From contig JADJXT010000002.1 in NCBI GenBank assembly GCA_016720115.1, forward strand, positions 1,196,501 through 1,260,500: a DNA stretch of 64,000 nt. Reading direction: 5' to 3'. Under the pieces are notes generated by a model. That model had not been told where the DNA came from, made no database searches, and was given only the letters and a program-made list of their open reading frames with translations. Below, piece by piece: positions 27,678-38,560 of this stretch; positions within the stretch are counted from its first letter, which is position 1, and each line of letters begins with the position of its first letter. Position numbers and translations under genes: made by a program. This stretch comes from Sphingomonadales bacterium. Its GTDB lineage: Bacteria > Pseudomonadota > Alphaproteobacteria > Sphingomonadales > Sphingomonadaceae.

Positions 27678-29037
27678 TAGTGTCCTCATGAGTGGTGTAA
27701 ATCTTCACGGTGGGGTGGCGGCCACCGTGGGTCTCCGTAAACTGGAGGTTACGACACCTTCACCAATCACGGAGAGACACCACGATGACCGAGGACAGGA
27801 TGGCATTGATTGAGCTGGCTGAAAAGCATGCGGACGGTGATTTACTGAGGGAGCTGGGCGAACTGGTCCTGCAGCGACTGATGGATGCAGAGGCGGAGCA
27901 GCGTTGCGGCGCCGGCCGACATGAACGCAGTGAGGGCCGGGTCAACCAGCGCAACGGCTATCGCGAGCGCACACTGGAGACACGATTGGGAACGATGGAC
28001 CTGCGAATTCCGAAGCTGCGCACGGGCAGTTACCTGCCGAGCTTCCTGGAGCCCCGGAAGGCCTCGGAGCAGGCGTTGGTGGCTGTTGTGCAGGAGGCGT
28101 ATGTGAAGGGGATATCGACCCGCAAGGTCGATGATCTGGTGCAGGCGATGGGTATGAGCGGCATCTCCAAGAGCCAGGTATCGCGACTGTGCGAGGAACT
28201 GGACGAGCGCGTCGAGGCTTTCCTGAATCGCCCGCTGGAGGGCCCATGGGCCTACGTCTGGCTGGATGCGACCTATCTAAAATCGCGCGAGCGTGGCGCT
28301 GTCAGCAGCCAAGCGGTGGTTGTTGCCGTTGGCGTCAGCAGCGAAGGTCGCCGGGAAACCTTGGGCATGGCTGTGGGTCCGGCCGAGACTGAAGCCTTCT
28401 GGACCGAGTTTCCTACGCAGCCTGGTGCGCCGTGGCCTGTCAGGCGTGCGACTGGTGGTCTCGGATGCCCACGAGGGCCTGAAGCAGGCGATTGCCAAGG
28501 TCATAGGAGCTACCTGGCAACGCTGCCGGGTGCACTTCATGCGCAATGCGCTGGCCCATGTCCCGCGCAAGCAGCACTCCATGGTGGCCGCCGTGATCCG
28601 CACGGCCTTCGTGCAGGAGAACCAGCAGGAGGCACGCCAGCAGTGGCGAGAAACCGCTGACAAGCTGCGAGAGCGCTTCGCCAAGGTAGCGGAGCTCATG
28701 GACAGCGCCGAGGACGACGTGCTTGCCTTCATGAGCTTCCCGAAAGAGCACTGGCCTCAGCTGGCATCGACGAATTCCCTGGAGCGATTGAACAAGGAAA
28801 TCAAACGCCGCTCGCGGGTGGTGGGTATCTTCCCGAACAACGCTGCCATCATGCGGCTCGTGGGAACGCTACTCGCTGAGCAAACAGATGAATGGCAGGT
28901 GACACGCCGCTACATGAGCCAAGAGACGTTGGCGCGCGTGCTGAGCAAGGAAGACCAGGCCAACCTACTGCCACAGTCTGAGGCCGCCTGAAGCAATGAA
29001 ACTGGAGACCGGAATTACACCACTTGACGGGACACTA
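27678..29037 (+). mobile_element. IS256-family insertion sequence IS-A, copy 2
   Basis: The same 1,360-bp element as at 10420-11779, with the same termini. Left flank tgcaattgttggg (oprD leader), right flank identical to copy 1; no target duplication. Confidence 0.9.
27785..28991 (+). pseudogene. IS256-family transposase of IS-A, copy 2 (frameshifted at another site)
   Basis: The reading frame is intact through the 10850-equivalent site but breaks at 28409-28411 (TTT where copy 1 has TT). Combining the two copies gives one intact 401-residue transposase. Confidence 0.9.
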
Positions 29038-29169
29038 CCACTCCTTGTACTCTCCATAGTATGTGCTTCGTTTAAGACGGGGCGACATGTAAAGCAACCG
29101 TAGCTTCAAAAACAATATTAAACTTTTGAGTCAAGCGCTGAGACGCGAGGTGAAATATGGAGGTGAAAT

Positions 29170-31562
29170 ATGAATGCAATTACTAATGTCGTTGGTCAGT
29201 CACTGGAAGATGGTGCTCGAGTCGCTCGCCTGAAGAAAGCTGTCGACGAGGCTACCTACGGTGGCTGCATCGAGCGCGCAGTGCTTTGGTCAGAGTATTA
29301 CATGGATGAGGCCAACGATGGGAAATCTACGGCCGTTCAGATAGCTGAAGCGACACGCCACGTCCTGGCCAACAAAACGGTGAAAATCTATCCTGACGAG
29401 CTGATTGTTGGCAACTTCACCGCCAAACGGGTCGCCGGCATCTGTTATCCGGAGTTGGGCGGTCTGGGCATAATGATTGGTGTCGACAAACTACCCACCC
29501 GCAAGGTCAATCCTCTCGAGATCAGCGAAGACGAGCAGGCAAAACTCCAGTCATATATTCCGTTCTGGATGGACAAGAATATGGTTTATCTTGCCTTTGA
29601 CGGGCAGGAAGAGCAGATGCGCTTTGTTAAGGAGCAGATTGAAGCACTGCAGTACCAATTGTATGAGGCTGGTGGTATTGCTCACCTGGCACCCGGCTAC
29701 GAGAAAGTGATCAAACTGGGTGCCGAGGGCATCATCGCCGAGGTGGAGGCCTTCGAGGCACAAACCAACGATCCCTCCAAGCTGGACTTCTACCAGTCTG
29801 TGAAAATCTCAATGAATGCGCTGGCAGAGTTTGGTGACCGCTATGCGACCGAGGCGCGTAGGCTGGCAGAGGCTGAAGCGGACCCTCAGCGGAAACTTGA
29901 TCTAGAGCGGATTGCGGAGGTCTGCGCTCGCGTACCACGTTATGGCGCAACCAGTTTCTATGAAGCGGTCCAATCAATGACCCTCACCCACATCGCCATT
30001 TTCCAGGAGACAATAGGTGAAACCACCTGTCCGGGCCGCGTGGACCAATTCCTGAATTCCTACTATGAAGAGGATTTGGCGGCTGGACGTATTTCAAGAC
30101 AAGAGGCGAAAGATATTCTGGGAGCTTTCTGCGTAAAGCTATGCGAAACCATCCCCATGTACTCCGACGAGCTGACCAGCATGCTCGGTGGATTGACCAG
30201 CTGGGAGGTAGTGACCATCGGTGGTCAGGACTCCGAGGGCAACGATGCGACCAATGAACTGAGTTTCATTTTGTTGGAGCTCGCCGATGAGTTGCGCATG
30301 CGCCAGCCCAACTTCCACGTCCGTCTCCACGAGAACACACCCAAGGCATTCTACGATGAGGTCATCCGGGTGAACTTCGGCCCGGGTTCGGCGCCCGCCA
30401 TGTATAACGACGAGACCATCATCGAGTCCATGATGAATGTCGGTTATTCCCTGGAGGATGCCAGGGACTATGTCGCCATCGGCTGTGTTGAGCCCACGGC
30501 GCCGGGCAAGACCCTGGGTTCCACCGACGCCGGGATGTACAACATGGCCCTGGCCCTGGAAATGGCGCTCAACGAGGGGTGCCAGTTTGGTTCTGACCGA
30601 CAGATCGGTGTCAAGACACCCCCGGTCTCCAGCATGAAGAGCATGGATGACGTATTGGACGCCTACAAGGTGCAGGTGAAGCATCAGCTGGGCAAGCTGC
30701 ACGCGGATTTGCAGAAGTGTGAACAGTTCCACGCCAAGTACCACCCCACCCCGATCACCAGCGCTACGCTGGAAGGCTGTCTCGAGCAGGGTGTTTGCTC
30801 TACACAGGGTGGCGCGAAGTACAATTTCTCCGGTATCCAGGGCACCGGCATGGCGGTCGTGGCCGATTCCCTGGGGCCATTGAGAGTGCTGTGTTCGAGG
30901 ACAAGTGGCTCACCCTTGAGGAGCTGGTCGCTCACCTGAAAGACAATCTCTCGGATGAGGTTGTGCGGACCAGGCTGAAAGGCATCGATAAATTTGGCAA
31001 CGATATTCCCAAGGCGGATGCCTGGATGAAGTGGGTCGGGGATCACTACTCCGATTCCATTCACGCCCTGGGCAAGAATACCCGCGGTGGCCAGTACCTG
31101 GCGGGCGTGTACTCCAACACTTCCCACACCCACTTCGGCGGGCTGATCAATGCCACACCAAATGGCCGTCGTGCCGGCGAGACCTTCGCCTCGGGTTTTG
31201 CGCCGGAAAACGGTGCAGACAAGCGTGGCTCCACCGCCTTGATCAATTCGATGAACCGGATCGATTTCAAGAAGTTTGCCAATGGCATCAACTTCAATAT
31301 CAAGCTGGATGCCTCCAGTTACGACTGTGACGATGGTAAGAGTGCACTGGGTAGCATGTACAAGGTGTACTTCAAACGGCACGGTATGCAGGTGCAGGCC
31401 AATATGCTGGATCCGAAAATCCTGATTGAGGCACGGGACAACCCGGAGTTGCACCCCAACCTGCTGATTCGGGTATCTGGCTACTCGGCGTACTTCAACG
31501 ATCTATCACCTGAAATGCAGGATGAGGTGATATCCCGGAGCAGTAATGGGGCGGAGCAGTAA
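29170..31562 (+). pseudogene. glycyl radical enzyme, copy 2 (single-base frameshift)
   Basis: Sequence as in copy 1, including Cys in I-G-C-V-E-P and the R-V-S-G-Y motif. The frame breaks at 30869-30876, where it reads CCCTGGGG; here a G is missing, while copy 1 lacks a C. Restoring the base gives 797 residues. Confidence 0.88.
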
Positions 31563-32537
31563 TGGGGCCTGATGCAAGCCTGATTGATGCGATAGCAGTT
31601 ACCGAGCCAAGGAAGGCTTCGCTGTACTTCGACATCAAGAGAAACACCCTGGACGACGGGCCGGGTATTCGCAGCGTGGTGTTCTTCAAGGGCTGCCCGC
31701 TGTCTTGTACCTGGTGCCAGAATCCGGAAAGCATCAACACCGGTTACGAACTCTCCTATGATGCAGAGAAGTGCATCAGCTGTCACGACTGTGCTGACGC
31801 CTGCCCCGAGCAGGCGATCGACCTGAGTTCGCCCGACAAAATCATCCGCGACAAATGCACCCAGTGCTTCAAGTGCGTTGATGTCTGCCCATCCGGTGCT
31901 CTGGAGCGCTGTGGCAATGACATCGACATGGATCATCTGGTGGAGAAGGTGGCTTGAAGACGAGGCCTTCTTCGAGGCCTCCGGCGGCGGGGTTACTGTC
32001 TCCGGCGGCGAGGCGCTGATGCAGATGGATTCGGTCGGCGAACTGTTCTCGCGGCTGAAGCAGCGGAATGTTCACACGCTGATCCAGACAGCGGGCCTAT
32101 TCAATTACAAGGTATTTGAAAATCTGGTATTGCCCTACACCGACACCATCTACTTTGATCTCAAGTTGATGGACAGCGATGCGCACAAGCAGTACTGCGG
32201 CGTTCCCAACCATTCTATTCATGAGAACTTCAGGAAGGTCCAGGCCCTGGCACGGGATTCGGTGATCGAGGTTCTGCCGCGGGTCCCGTTGGTGCCCTTT
32301 ATCACCGACACGGATGAAAACCTCAGTGCCATTGCTGACTTTATGCTCGAGAACGGCGTAAAGAACATGCAGATCTTGCCGTACAACCCGATTTGGCTCG
32401 ACAAGCTGCCACGCTTCGGCAGTGTCCAGCGTCTGGACTTCGGTGAAGGGACAGGCAAGTTCATGCCGGACGCGGAGCTTGACCGCTGTACGGAGATTTT
32501 TGAGTCCAGAGGTATTCACGTCCATTGTCACAGGTGA
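31562..32537 (+). pseudogene. glycyl radical enzyme activase, copy 2 (extra base)
   Basis: Identical to the intact copy 1 activase except for one extra G at 31951-31952, after L-V-E-K-V, which shifts the frame after the ferredoxin insert. It retains the radical SAM motif. Confidence 0.9.
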
Positions 32538-32623
32538 TGTATCAGCTCAGACAGCCGGCGCCTTCCTGATTTCGCTTTACCTATAACCCATAATCAATCT
32601 GTCCATCACATGAGGAAAATAAA

Positions 32624-34144
32624 ATGACGTATGCACAACCCGGCCAGGGAAGGATCTGTAGTTTCCTTCAAATCGCGCTATGACAATTTCATCGGCGGCG
32701 AATGGGTAGCGCCCGCTGACGGCCGTTACTTCGAAAATGTGACTCCGGTAACCGGCCAGGTGTACTGTGAGGTGGCCCGTTCCTCGGCGGCGGATATTGA
32801 GAAGGCCCTTGATGCGGCGCATGCAGCGCGAGCAAGTTGGGGTGCCACCTCGGTAGCCGACCGGTCCAACCTGCTGCTGAAGATCGCTGACCGCGTCGAG
32901 CAGAATCTTGAAATGCTGGCGGTTGCGGAGACCTGGGAGAATGGTAAAGCCGTACGCGAGACCCTGAATGCTGACCTGCCCCTGTTTGTAGACCACTTCC
33001 GCTATTTTGCGGGCTGCATCAGGGCCCAGGAAGGCAGCGCCGCTGAACTGGATGCGACAACGGCCAGCTATCACTTCCACGAGCCCTACGGCGTGGTGGG
33101 CCAGATCATTCCCTGGAACTTCCCCTGCTGATGGCCGCCTGGAAACTGGCGCCGGCGCTGGCCGCGGGTAACTGCGTGGTCATGAAGCCCGCCGAGCAGA
33201 CCCCGGTGACCATTCTCCTGGTGATGGAGCTGATACAGGACATTCTGCCCGCTGGCGTGGTTAATATCGTCAACGGCTTCGGGGCGGAAGCGGGGGCGGC
33301 ACTCTCGCAAAGTACACGCATTGCCAAGCTGGCCTTCACCGGCTCGACGGCGGTGGGTAATGAGATTCTCAAGTGCGCGGCGAACAACCTCATTCCTTCA
33401 ACGGTTGAGCTGGGTGGTAAGTCACCGAATATCTACTTTGAGGATGTTCTGGACTATGAAGATGACTACCTTAACAAGTGTGCGGAGGGTCTGCTGCTGG
33501 GCTTCTTCAACCAGGGTGAAGTGTGTACCTGTCCCTCCCGTGCACTGATCCAGGAATCCATCTATGACCGTTTCCTTGATATCGTGGTTGAGCGTTCAAA
33601 GACCATTAAGCAGGGCAATCCGCTGGATCCTGAGACACAGGTTGGTGCGCAGGCCTCCAAGGAACAGTTTGACAAGATCATGAGCTACATGGAGATCGGT
33701 CGGCAGGAAGGTGCACAGATTCTGATCGGCGGTGATAGTGCCAACCTGTCCGGTGATCTGTCCGGCGGTTACTACGTGCAGCCGACCCTGATGGCGGGCA
33801 AGAACGACATGCGCATTTTCCAGGAGGAGATCTTTGGGCCGACGCTGGGTGTGACCTCTTTCAAGGACGAGGCCGAAGCACTGGCCATCGCCAACGATAC
33901 TGACTATGGCCTGGGTGCCGGCGTCTGGACCCGCGACATGAATCGCGCCTACCGCATGGGACGGGGCATTCAGGCGGGTCGCGTGTGGACCAACTGCTAC
34001 CACGCCTATCCTGCGCACGCGGCCTTTGGCGGATACAAGAAGTCGGGTATTGGCCGTGAAACCCACAAGATGATGCTTGACCATTACCAGCAGACCAAGA
34101 ACCTGCTGGTGAGCTACAGCATCGACCCGCTGGGTTTCTTCTGA
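32624..34144 (+). pseudogene. AldB/ExaC-like aldehyde dehydrogenase, copy 2 (two indels)
   Basis: An extra G at 32647-32649 and a missing C at 33122-33125 break the frame at two places, leaving the overall length unchanged (1,521 bases). It retains the C that copy 1 lacks at 15765, so the pair defines an intact 506-residue enzyme. Confidence 0.9.
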
Positions 34145-34170
34145 GTCCAAACTACTGCCTTAATGGTCTT

Positions 34171-34200
34171 AATGCCCCTTGGTAATCACCTTGGGGCATT
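34171..34200 (+). terminator. probable intrinsic terminator of the GRE operon, copy 2
   Basis: Same AATGCCCC...GGGGCATT hairpin as at 16911-16940, followed by TTTC. Confidence 0.65.
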
Positions 34201-34352
34201 TCTAATGCCAGAAAATTTAGTCTCAACCATTCTCGCCGTGCCAGCTTGAATTTAACCCCGACTTGGTCACGTGTTGAATGGCTCAGTGACCTATCCTTAC
34301 TACAGGAGTTGGAATGTCCGAGTTTCAGACACACCCAGTACCAGCGAATTTC

Positions 34353-34804
34353 GGGTATCCGGAATTTCTGGTTGATAAAATGCCAAAGATGTAAAGAAGA
34401 AAATCTTTCTCAGCGGATTATCTGATTGATCCTCTTCAGCCTACTCTACTGCCAATTTTCTGTTTCCACCTTCGCCTGAGTCTTCATAGCGATGCTGACT
34501 AGGGAGGACAGCGAGAGCTGGGCAAGCGTCAAAGCGGTTCTGGTTCATGCGCAATCCGGACACCTGCACAACATTCCTCTTGTAAGAAACCGATCAAATT
34601 CTCTAGGTGCCCATACTCGGGTATACAGACAATCGTGCGGCTATGTTTCTCCTGCCGGATCAGCCCTACCTTGGCCATGCGCGCAAGGTGATGTGATAGC
34701 GTCGAAGCAGGAATACCCAGCCCCTTCTGGATATCTCCGACCGAAGCCCCATCATGGCCAGCTTTGACCAGAAAGCGGAACACGGACAGTCGGTGACTAT
34801 TCCC
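34353..34804 (+). mobile_element. left-end fragment of the ISL3 element, cut by IS3
   Basis: Carries the ISL3 left terminus (GGGTATCCGGAATTTC) and most of the arsR passenger, then stops at the IS3 end. No permease or transposase follows. Confidence 0.8.
34529..34804 (-). pseudogene. ArsR-family regulator, 5' end removed by IS3
   Basis: Identical to 17269-17544 but lacking the first ~13 residues and the divergent promoter. The helix-turn-helix is still present, but the gene has no native start. Confidence 0.85.
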
Positions 34805-34848
34805 TGTCCGCCGTCAGCACCAATGGCACAGAATTGAGGTTGTGATTT

Positions 34849-34909
34849 AAGGAGGATTTGGGCTTCGTCGTAGTGACGAAGGAACGAAGATGAAGCCCAA
34901 ATCCTCCTT
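34849..34909 (+). promoter_or_regulatory. 18-bp perfect hairpin over the IS3 orfA start
   Basis: AAGGAGGATTTGGGCTTC (34849-34866) and GAAGCCCAAATCCTCCTT (34892-34909) are perfect complements. The stem includes AGGAGG-like sequence and the ATG (34890) lies at its foot. A transcript entering from outside would fold and could hide the start, a known way for IS elements to limit transposase synthesis. Confidence 0.7.
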
Positions 34910-35276
34910 GAAAAAATCGCTGACGAAGGCCCCTGCTGAGCGGGTGGTGAAGGACATCCGGCGTGCGACGCGCCGGCACTTCTCCGCAGAGGACAAAATC
35001 AGGATCGTGCTGGAAGGCTTGCGCGGTGAGGACAGCATTGCCGAGCTGTGCCGCAAGGAAGGCATCGCCCAGAGCCTGTATTACACCTGGTCGAAGGAGT
35101 TCATGGAGGCCGGGAAGCGACGGCTTGCTGGCGACACAGCCCGCGCCGCAACCACCGGCGAGGTGCAGGACTTGCGCCGCGAAGCCCGTGCCCTGAAGGA
35201 ATGTGTGGCCGACCTGACACTCGAAAACCGCCTGCTCAAAAAAAGCATGATTGCGGATGGGGGCGACGACGAATGA
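34890..35276 (+). CDS. IS3-family transposase OrfA
   Basis: A 128-residue helix-turn-helix subunit (F-S-A-E-D-K-I-R-I-V-L-E-G-L-R-G-E-D-S-I-A-E-L-C-R-K-E) with a C-terminal leucine-zipper-like region (L-R-R-E-A-R-A-L-K-E-C-V-A-D-L-T-L-E-N-R-L-L-K). It binds the IS ends with OrfB. Its stop overlaps the OrfB start (ATGA). Confidence 0.92.
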   Translation: MKPKSSLKKSLTKAPAERVVKDIRRATRRHFSAEDKIRIVLEGLRGEDSIAELCRKEGIAQSLYYTWSKEFMEAGKRRLAGDTARAATTGEVQDLRREARALKECVADLTLENRLLKKSMIADGGDDE

Positions 35277-36254
35277 GGTATCCCGCATCCGAGAAGCTCG
35301 AGATCATCAGGATCGTCGAGCAGTCACATCTGCCGGCCAAGCGCACGCTGGACCAGCTCGGCATCGCTCGCCGGACCTTCTATCGGTGGTACGACCGCTA
35401 CCTCGAAGGCGGGCCGGAGGCCCTGGAAGATCGGCCATCGGCGCCAAGCCGGGTGTGGAATCGCATCGGTGATGACATCCGGGACCAGATCGTCGAGATG
35501 GCGCTGGAGACGACCGAACTATCCCCTCGAGAACTGGCTGTGCGCTTCACCGACGAGAGGCGCTACTTCGTGTCGGAAGCCACGGTTTACCGGCTTCTCA
35601 AGGCCCATGACCTGATCACCAGTCCGGCCTATGTCGTGATCAAGGCCGCCGATGCGTTCCACACCAGGACCACCCGCCCGAACGAGATGTGGCAGACCGA
35701 CTTCACCTACTTCAAGATCATCGGGTGGGGCTGGCTGTACCTATCGACCGTGCTCGACGACTTCTCGCGCTACGTCATTGCCTGGAAGCTGTGTACCAAC
35801 ATGCGGGCCGAGGACGTGACCGACACGCTGGACCTCGCCCTGGCGGCTTCCGGCTGCGACAGCGCCACGGTGCTGCACACGCCCAGGCTGCTCAGCGACA
35901 ACGGACCCAGCTACATCGCGGGCGAACTGGCGGCATACATCGAGGCCAACAAGATGAGCCATGTGCGCGGTGCCCCCATGCACCCGCAAACCCAAGGGCA
36001 AGATCGAGCGCTGGCACCAGACCCTCAAAAACCGCATCCTGCTCGAAAATTACTTCCTGCCTGGCGATCTTGAGGCCCAGATCGAGGCCTTCATCGACCA
36101 TTATAATCACCGACGTTACCACGAAAGCCTCGGTAACGTGACGCCCGCCGACGCCTACTTCGGCAGGGCACCGGCCATCATCAAACAGCGCGAAAGGATC
36201 AAACGACAGACCATCCAATATCGGCGCTTGCAGCACCGAAAGCTCGCCGCCTAA
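35273..36254 (+). pseudogene. IS3-family transposase OrfB (single-base frameshift)
   Basis: Integrase-core transposase of about 326 residues: W-Q-T-D-F-T-Y-F (D), L-L-S-D-N-G-P-S-Y (D) and, after correction, G-K-I-E-R-W-H (E). The frame breaks at 35996-35998 (GGG, where GG gives H-P-Q-T-Q-G-K-I-E-R). It is probably intact in reality. Confidence 0.9.
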
Positions 36255-36328
36255 TATCAATCCCCAGACGAGGCCCGCTCTCCACTAATTTACGCCGCGA
36301 TCTGCGCCAAATGTTCTGACGACGGACA

Positions 36329-36635
36329 GAGCATATTGGCCTGGAATGGCTATGCCTTGGAGGCGGCTTTATTGTGGTGGTTGCCCTTTCACCTAGCACT
36401 TTCCTACCTGCATTTTTTCTTATCATGGGTTCCCCATCACCCCGGTAAGGATCAAAGCCGTTATGGCAATACCCGCAACTGGAGGTCAATGGTTGGCAAT
36501 ATCGGAACAATGGGCATGCAATATCACATTGTGCATCACCTTCACCCCTATATCCCATTAACCCGCACTCCGGCTGCCTATCGAGAAATGTTGCCCATAC
36601 TAAAAGCGCGAGGCTGTAGCCTGGAGATGGTTTGA
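36329..36635 (+). pseudogene. fatty-acid desaturase / carotenoid hydroxylase-like, C-terminal fragment
   Basis: About 100 residues remaining after IS3 truncation. It contains a hydrophobic helix, then W-V-P-H-H-P-G, G-T-M-G-M-Q-Y-H-I-V-H-H-L-H-P-Y-I-P, the last His box of the membrane di-iron desaturase/hydroxylase family, and a Y-R-E-M-L-P-I-L-K-A-R-G tail. The first His boxes are missing, so it is inactive. Function of the parent gene could be lipid or carotenoid modification. Confidence 0.75.
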
Positions 36636-36680
36636 CAGGCGCAAGAGATGCGGCATGGGATCGTGTGGCGTGCCTCCTCG

Positions 36681-38103
36681 GGTCGCGTCCGTCAAGGTGG
36701 TGTAATTTCGGCTGTGGCCGTGGGCCATCGTCAGGCGGCTTTGGCGGTGATGTGTAGGGGCTGATTTTCCTCCTCGATCATGGGTTGGTTGAGTTCGGCC
36801 ATGCCTTCGATCTGCATGTATCGGTGCTGGAGCTGCCACTCGTCGTTCTGCTCCATCAGCACAGCCCCGACGAGGCGGATGATGCTGTCTTCGTTCGGGA
36901 AGATTCCGACGACGTCGGCGCGGCGCTTGACCTCCTTGTTGAGCCGCTCGAGCGGATTGGTTGAGTGTAACTTCGTGCGGTGCTGGGTGGGAAAGCCGGT
37001 GTAGGCGAGCACGTCGGTTTCGGCCTCGTCCATGCAGGCGCCGAGCTTGGGCCAACGGGTGCGCAACTGGTCGGCGACCTGTCGCCAGACCTGCGTTGCG
37101 CTTTTCTGATCGGGCTGCAGGAAGACCTGGCGGATCGCGGCGGCGACGACAGTGTTCTGGCCCTTGGGCACATAGGACAGGGCATTGCGCATGAAGTGCA
37201 CCCGGCAGCGCTGCCAGGTGGCGCCCATGACGCGGGTGATCGCGCCCTTGAGGCCCTCGTGAGCATCGGAGATGACCAGCTTCACGCCGGTAAGACCGCG
37301 CCGAACAAGGTCCTTCAGGAAGTCGGACCAGAAGACCTCCGCTTCCGAGGGGCCGATATGCAGGCCGACGATCTCGCGCCGGCCCTCGGTGTTGACGGCC
37401 ATGGCGATTATTGCGGCAACGCTGATGATCCGCCCGCCTTCGCGTACCTTGAGATAGGTGGCATCGAGCCAGAGATACGGCCATTCGCCGGTGAGCGGGC
37501 GTTTCAGAAAGGCATGGACGCGCTCGTCAATGTCCTTGCAAAGCTTGGAGACGGTGGACTTGGAGATGCCGGTCATGCCCATGGCCTGGACGAGTTCATC
37601 GACCCGCCGGGTGCTGACCCCGCCGATCCACGCTTCCTGGATCACCGCAACCAGCGCTTTCTCGACCATCTTGCGGGGCTCAAGGAAGCCCGGAAAGTAG
37701 GACCCAGCACGCAGCTTGGGGATTTTCAGGTTCAGCGTGCCTACCCGGGTATCCAGCGAACGGTCGCGATAGCCGTTGCGCCAGAGTCGCGCGCTCGCTG
37801 CTGCGTTCGTGGCGACCCGCGCCGATCAGGCCATCAACGTCGGCCTCCATGATCAGCTGCAGCACGTTCTCGGCGATGGTGCGCAAAAAATCCGGTTGGC
37901 CGCCCTTCGCAGCAAGCTCTTCGATCAGTAATCTGTCCTCGGTCATCGGGAACTCCTCTTCGTCACGGTTGAAGTGTGCAAACTCCACCATAACGATGAA
38001 CCCGGTGGCCACCAGCGACGCCGCATTCCGGGGTGGGGCATGCCCCACCCCGGAATACACCATCGCCTACACCGGAAATTACACCACGAGCGCGGACGCT
38101 AAC
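36681..38103 (-). mobile_element. IS256-family insertion sequence IS-B, copy 2
   Basis: Same element as at 17874-19295 with one extra base. The left flank ends gcctcctcg and the right flank begins ccctcctca, so a near duplication (7 of 8, offset by one base) is possible, but the sequences beyond it are unrelated. Confidence 0.93.
36731..37946 (-). pseudogene. IS-B transposase, copy 2 (one-base insertion)
   Basis: Identical to the intact transposase at 17924-19138 except for an extra A near 37784 (ccagag for ccagg), which breaks the frame after about 50 residues. This is one of the few indels here that does not simply lengthen or shorten a homopolymer. Confidence 0.9.
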
Positions 38104-38156
38104 CCCTCCTCAGGTGCCGCAAAATAATTTTGCTTATTTCTATAGCTATCAGAGCA
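38104..38156. repeat. 53-bp direct repeat, left copy
   Basis: Identical to 55250-55302. It consists of the ribosome binding site and leader of the TonB receptor gene. This copy abuts the right end of IS-B2; the other abuts the left end of IS-B3. Beyond this copy the leader continues as CGTTCACGGAGG. Confidence 0.92.
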
Positions 38157-38560
38157 CGTTCACGGAGGTATGATCATAATGATCAATTTTCGACAAATTC
38201 GATCTGCCACACATTCCAGTTGGAAAACCTAACACAATGCCTTCGTGGCTTCGCCCCATTGCGCGTACTTCAACAGATTCACACCTTCAATCGGCTTAAA
38301 TTGAGATATTGGTGCCGCCGTAAAGCCCTGCAAACAGCTAGAAATCGGCCAAGAGAAAGCTTGCAATGTCTTCAGCATAGTTGGCGATATCCTCGCGAGC
38401 AGCTCTGCATTCGTCTAAAGTTATTGCTGTCTCAAAGGTATTATTTTCCGGATATTCCATCTAGGTTGCGCGTGGGCGGTTTGGTCAGGCGTTGTTGAGA
38501 TGCCACCCACAATGTACTTATGAGTCCCGGTCAAAGCCCCTTTAATCACTCGATAGCTTG
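38157..38560. other. AT-richer intergenic stretch
   Basis: About 400 bases between the repeat and the oxidase gene. Apart from the 40-codon frame described separately I see no gene, RNA or strong hairpin. It is probably the natural upstream region of the TonB receptor gene. Confidence 0.5.
38338..38460 (-). CDS. possible 40-residue acidic protein or gene remnant
   Basis: The frame reads MEYPENNTFETAITLDECRA and continues A-R-E-D-I-A-N-Y-A-E-D-I-A-S-F, a plausible amphipathic helical protein, ending in TAG. An in-frame TAG precedes the ATG directly. No family is recognised and no good ribosome binding site is seen; it may be a decayed fragment. Confidence 0.3.
   Translation of the reverse strand: MEYPENNTFETAITLDECRAAREDIANYAEDIASFLLADF

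Larger units (their letters stand above)
27676..34805. repeat. 7.13-kb direct repeat, copy 2
   Basis: Counterpart of 10418-17545. It begins at the left end of IS-A2 and stops where IS3 interrupts the arsR gene. Its indel positions differ from those of copy 1, so the two copies were called independently and neither is a copied string. Confidence 0.93.
34805..36328 (+). mobile_element. IS3-family insertion sequence
   Basis: A 1,524-bp element bounded by TGTCCGCCGTCAG (left) and the complement of TGTCCGTCGTCAG (right). It holds overlapping orfA and orfB. The flanks (attccc, gagca) do not form a direct repeat and the two sides are unrelated genes, so this is not a simple insertion site. Confidence 0.9.

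Noticed and set aside
36673..38112. CCTCCTC on both sides of IS-B2 as a target duplication
   Set aside because: Only 7 of 8 bases match and they are offset by a base. The word is the complement of a ribosome binding site and could recur by chance, and the two flanks are otherwise unrelated.
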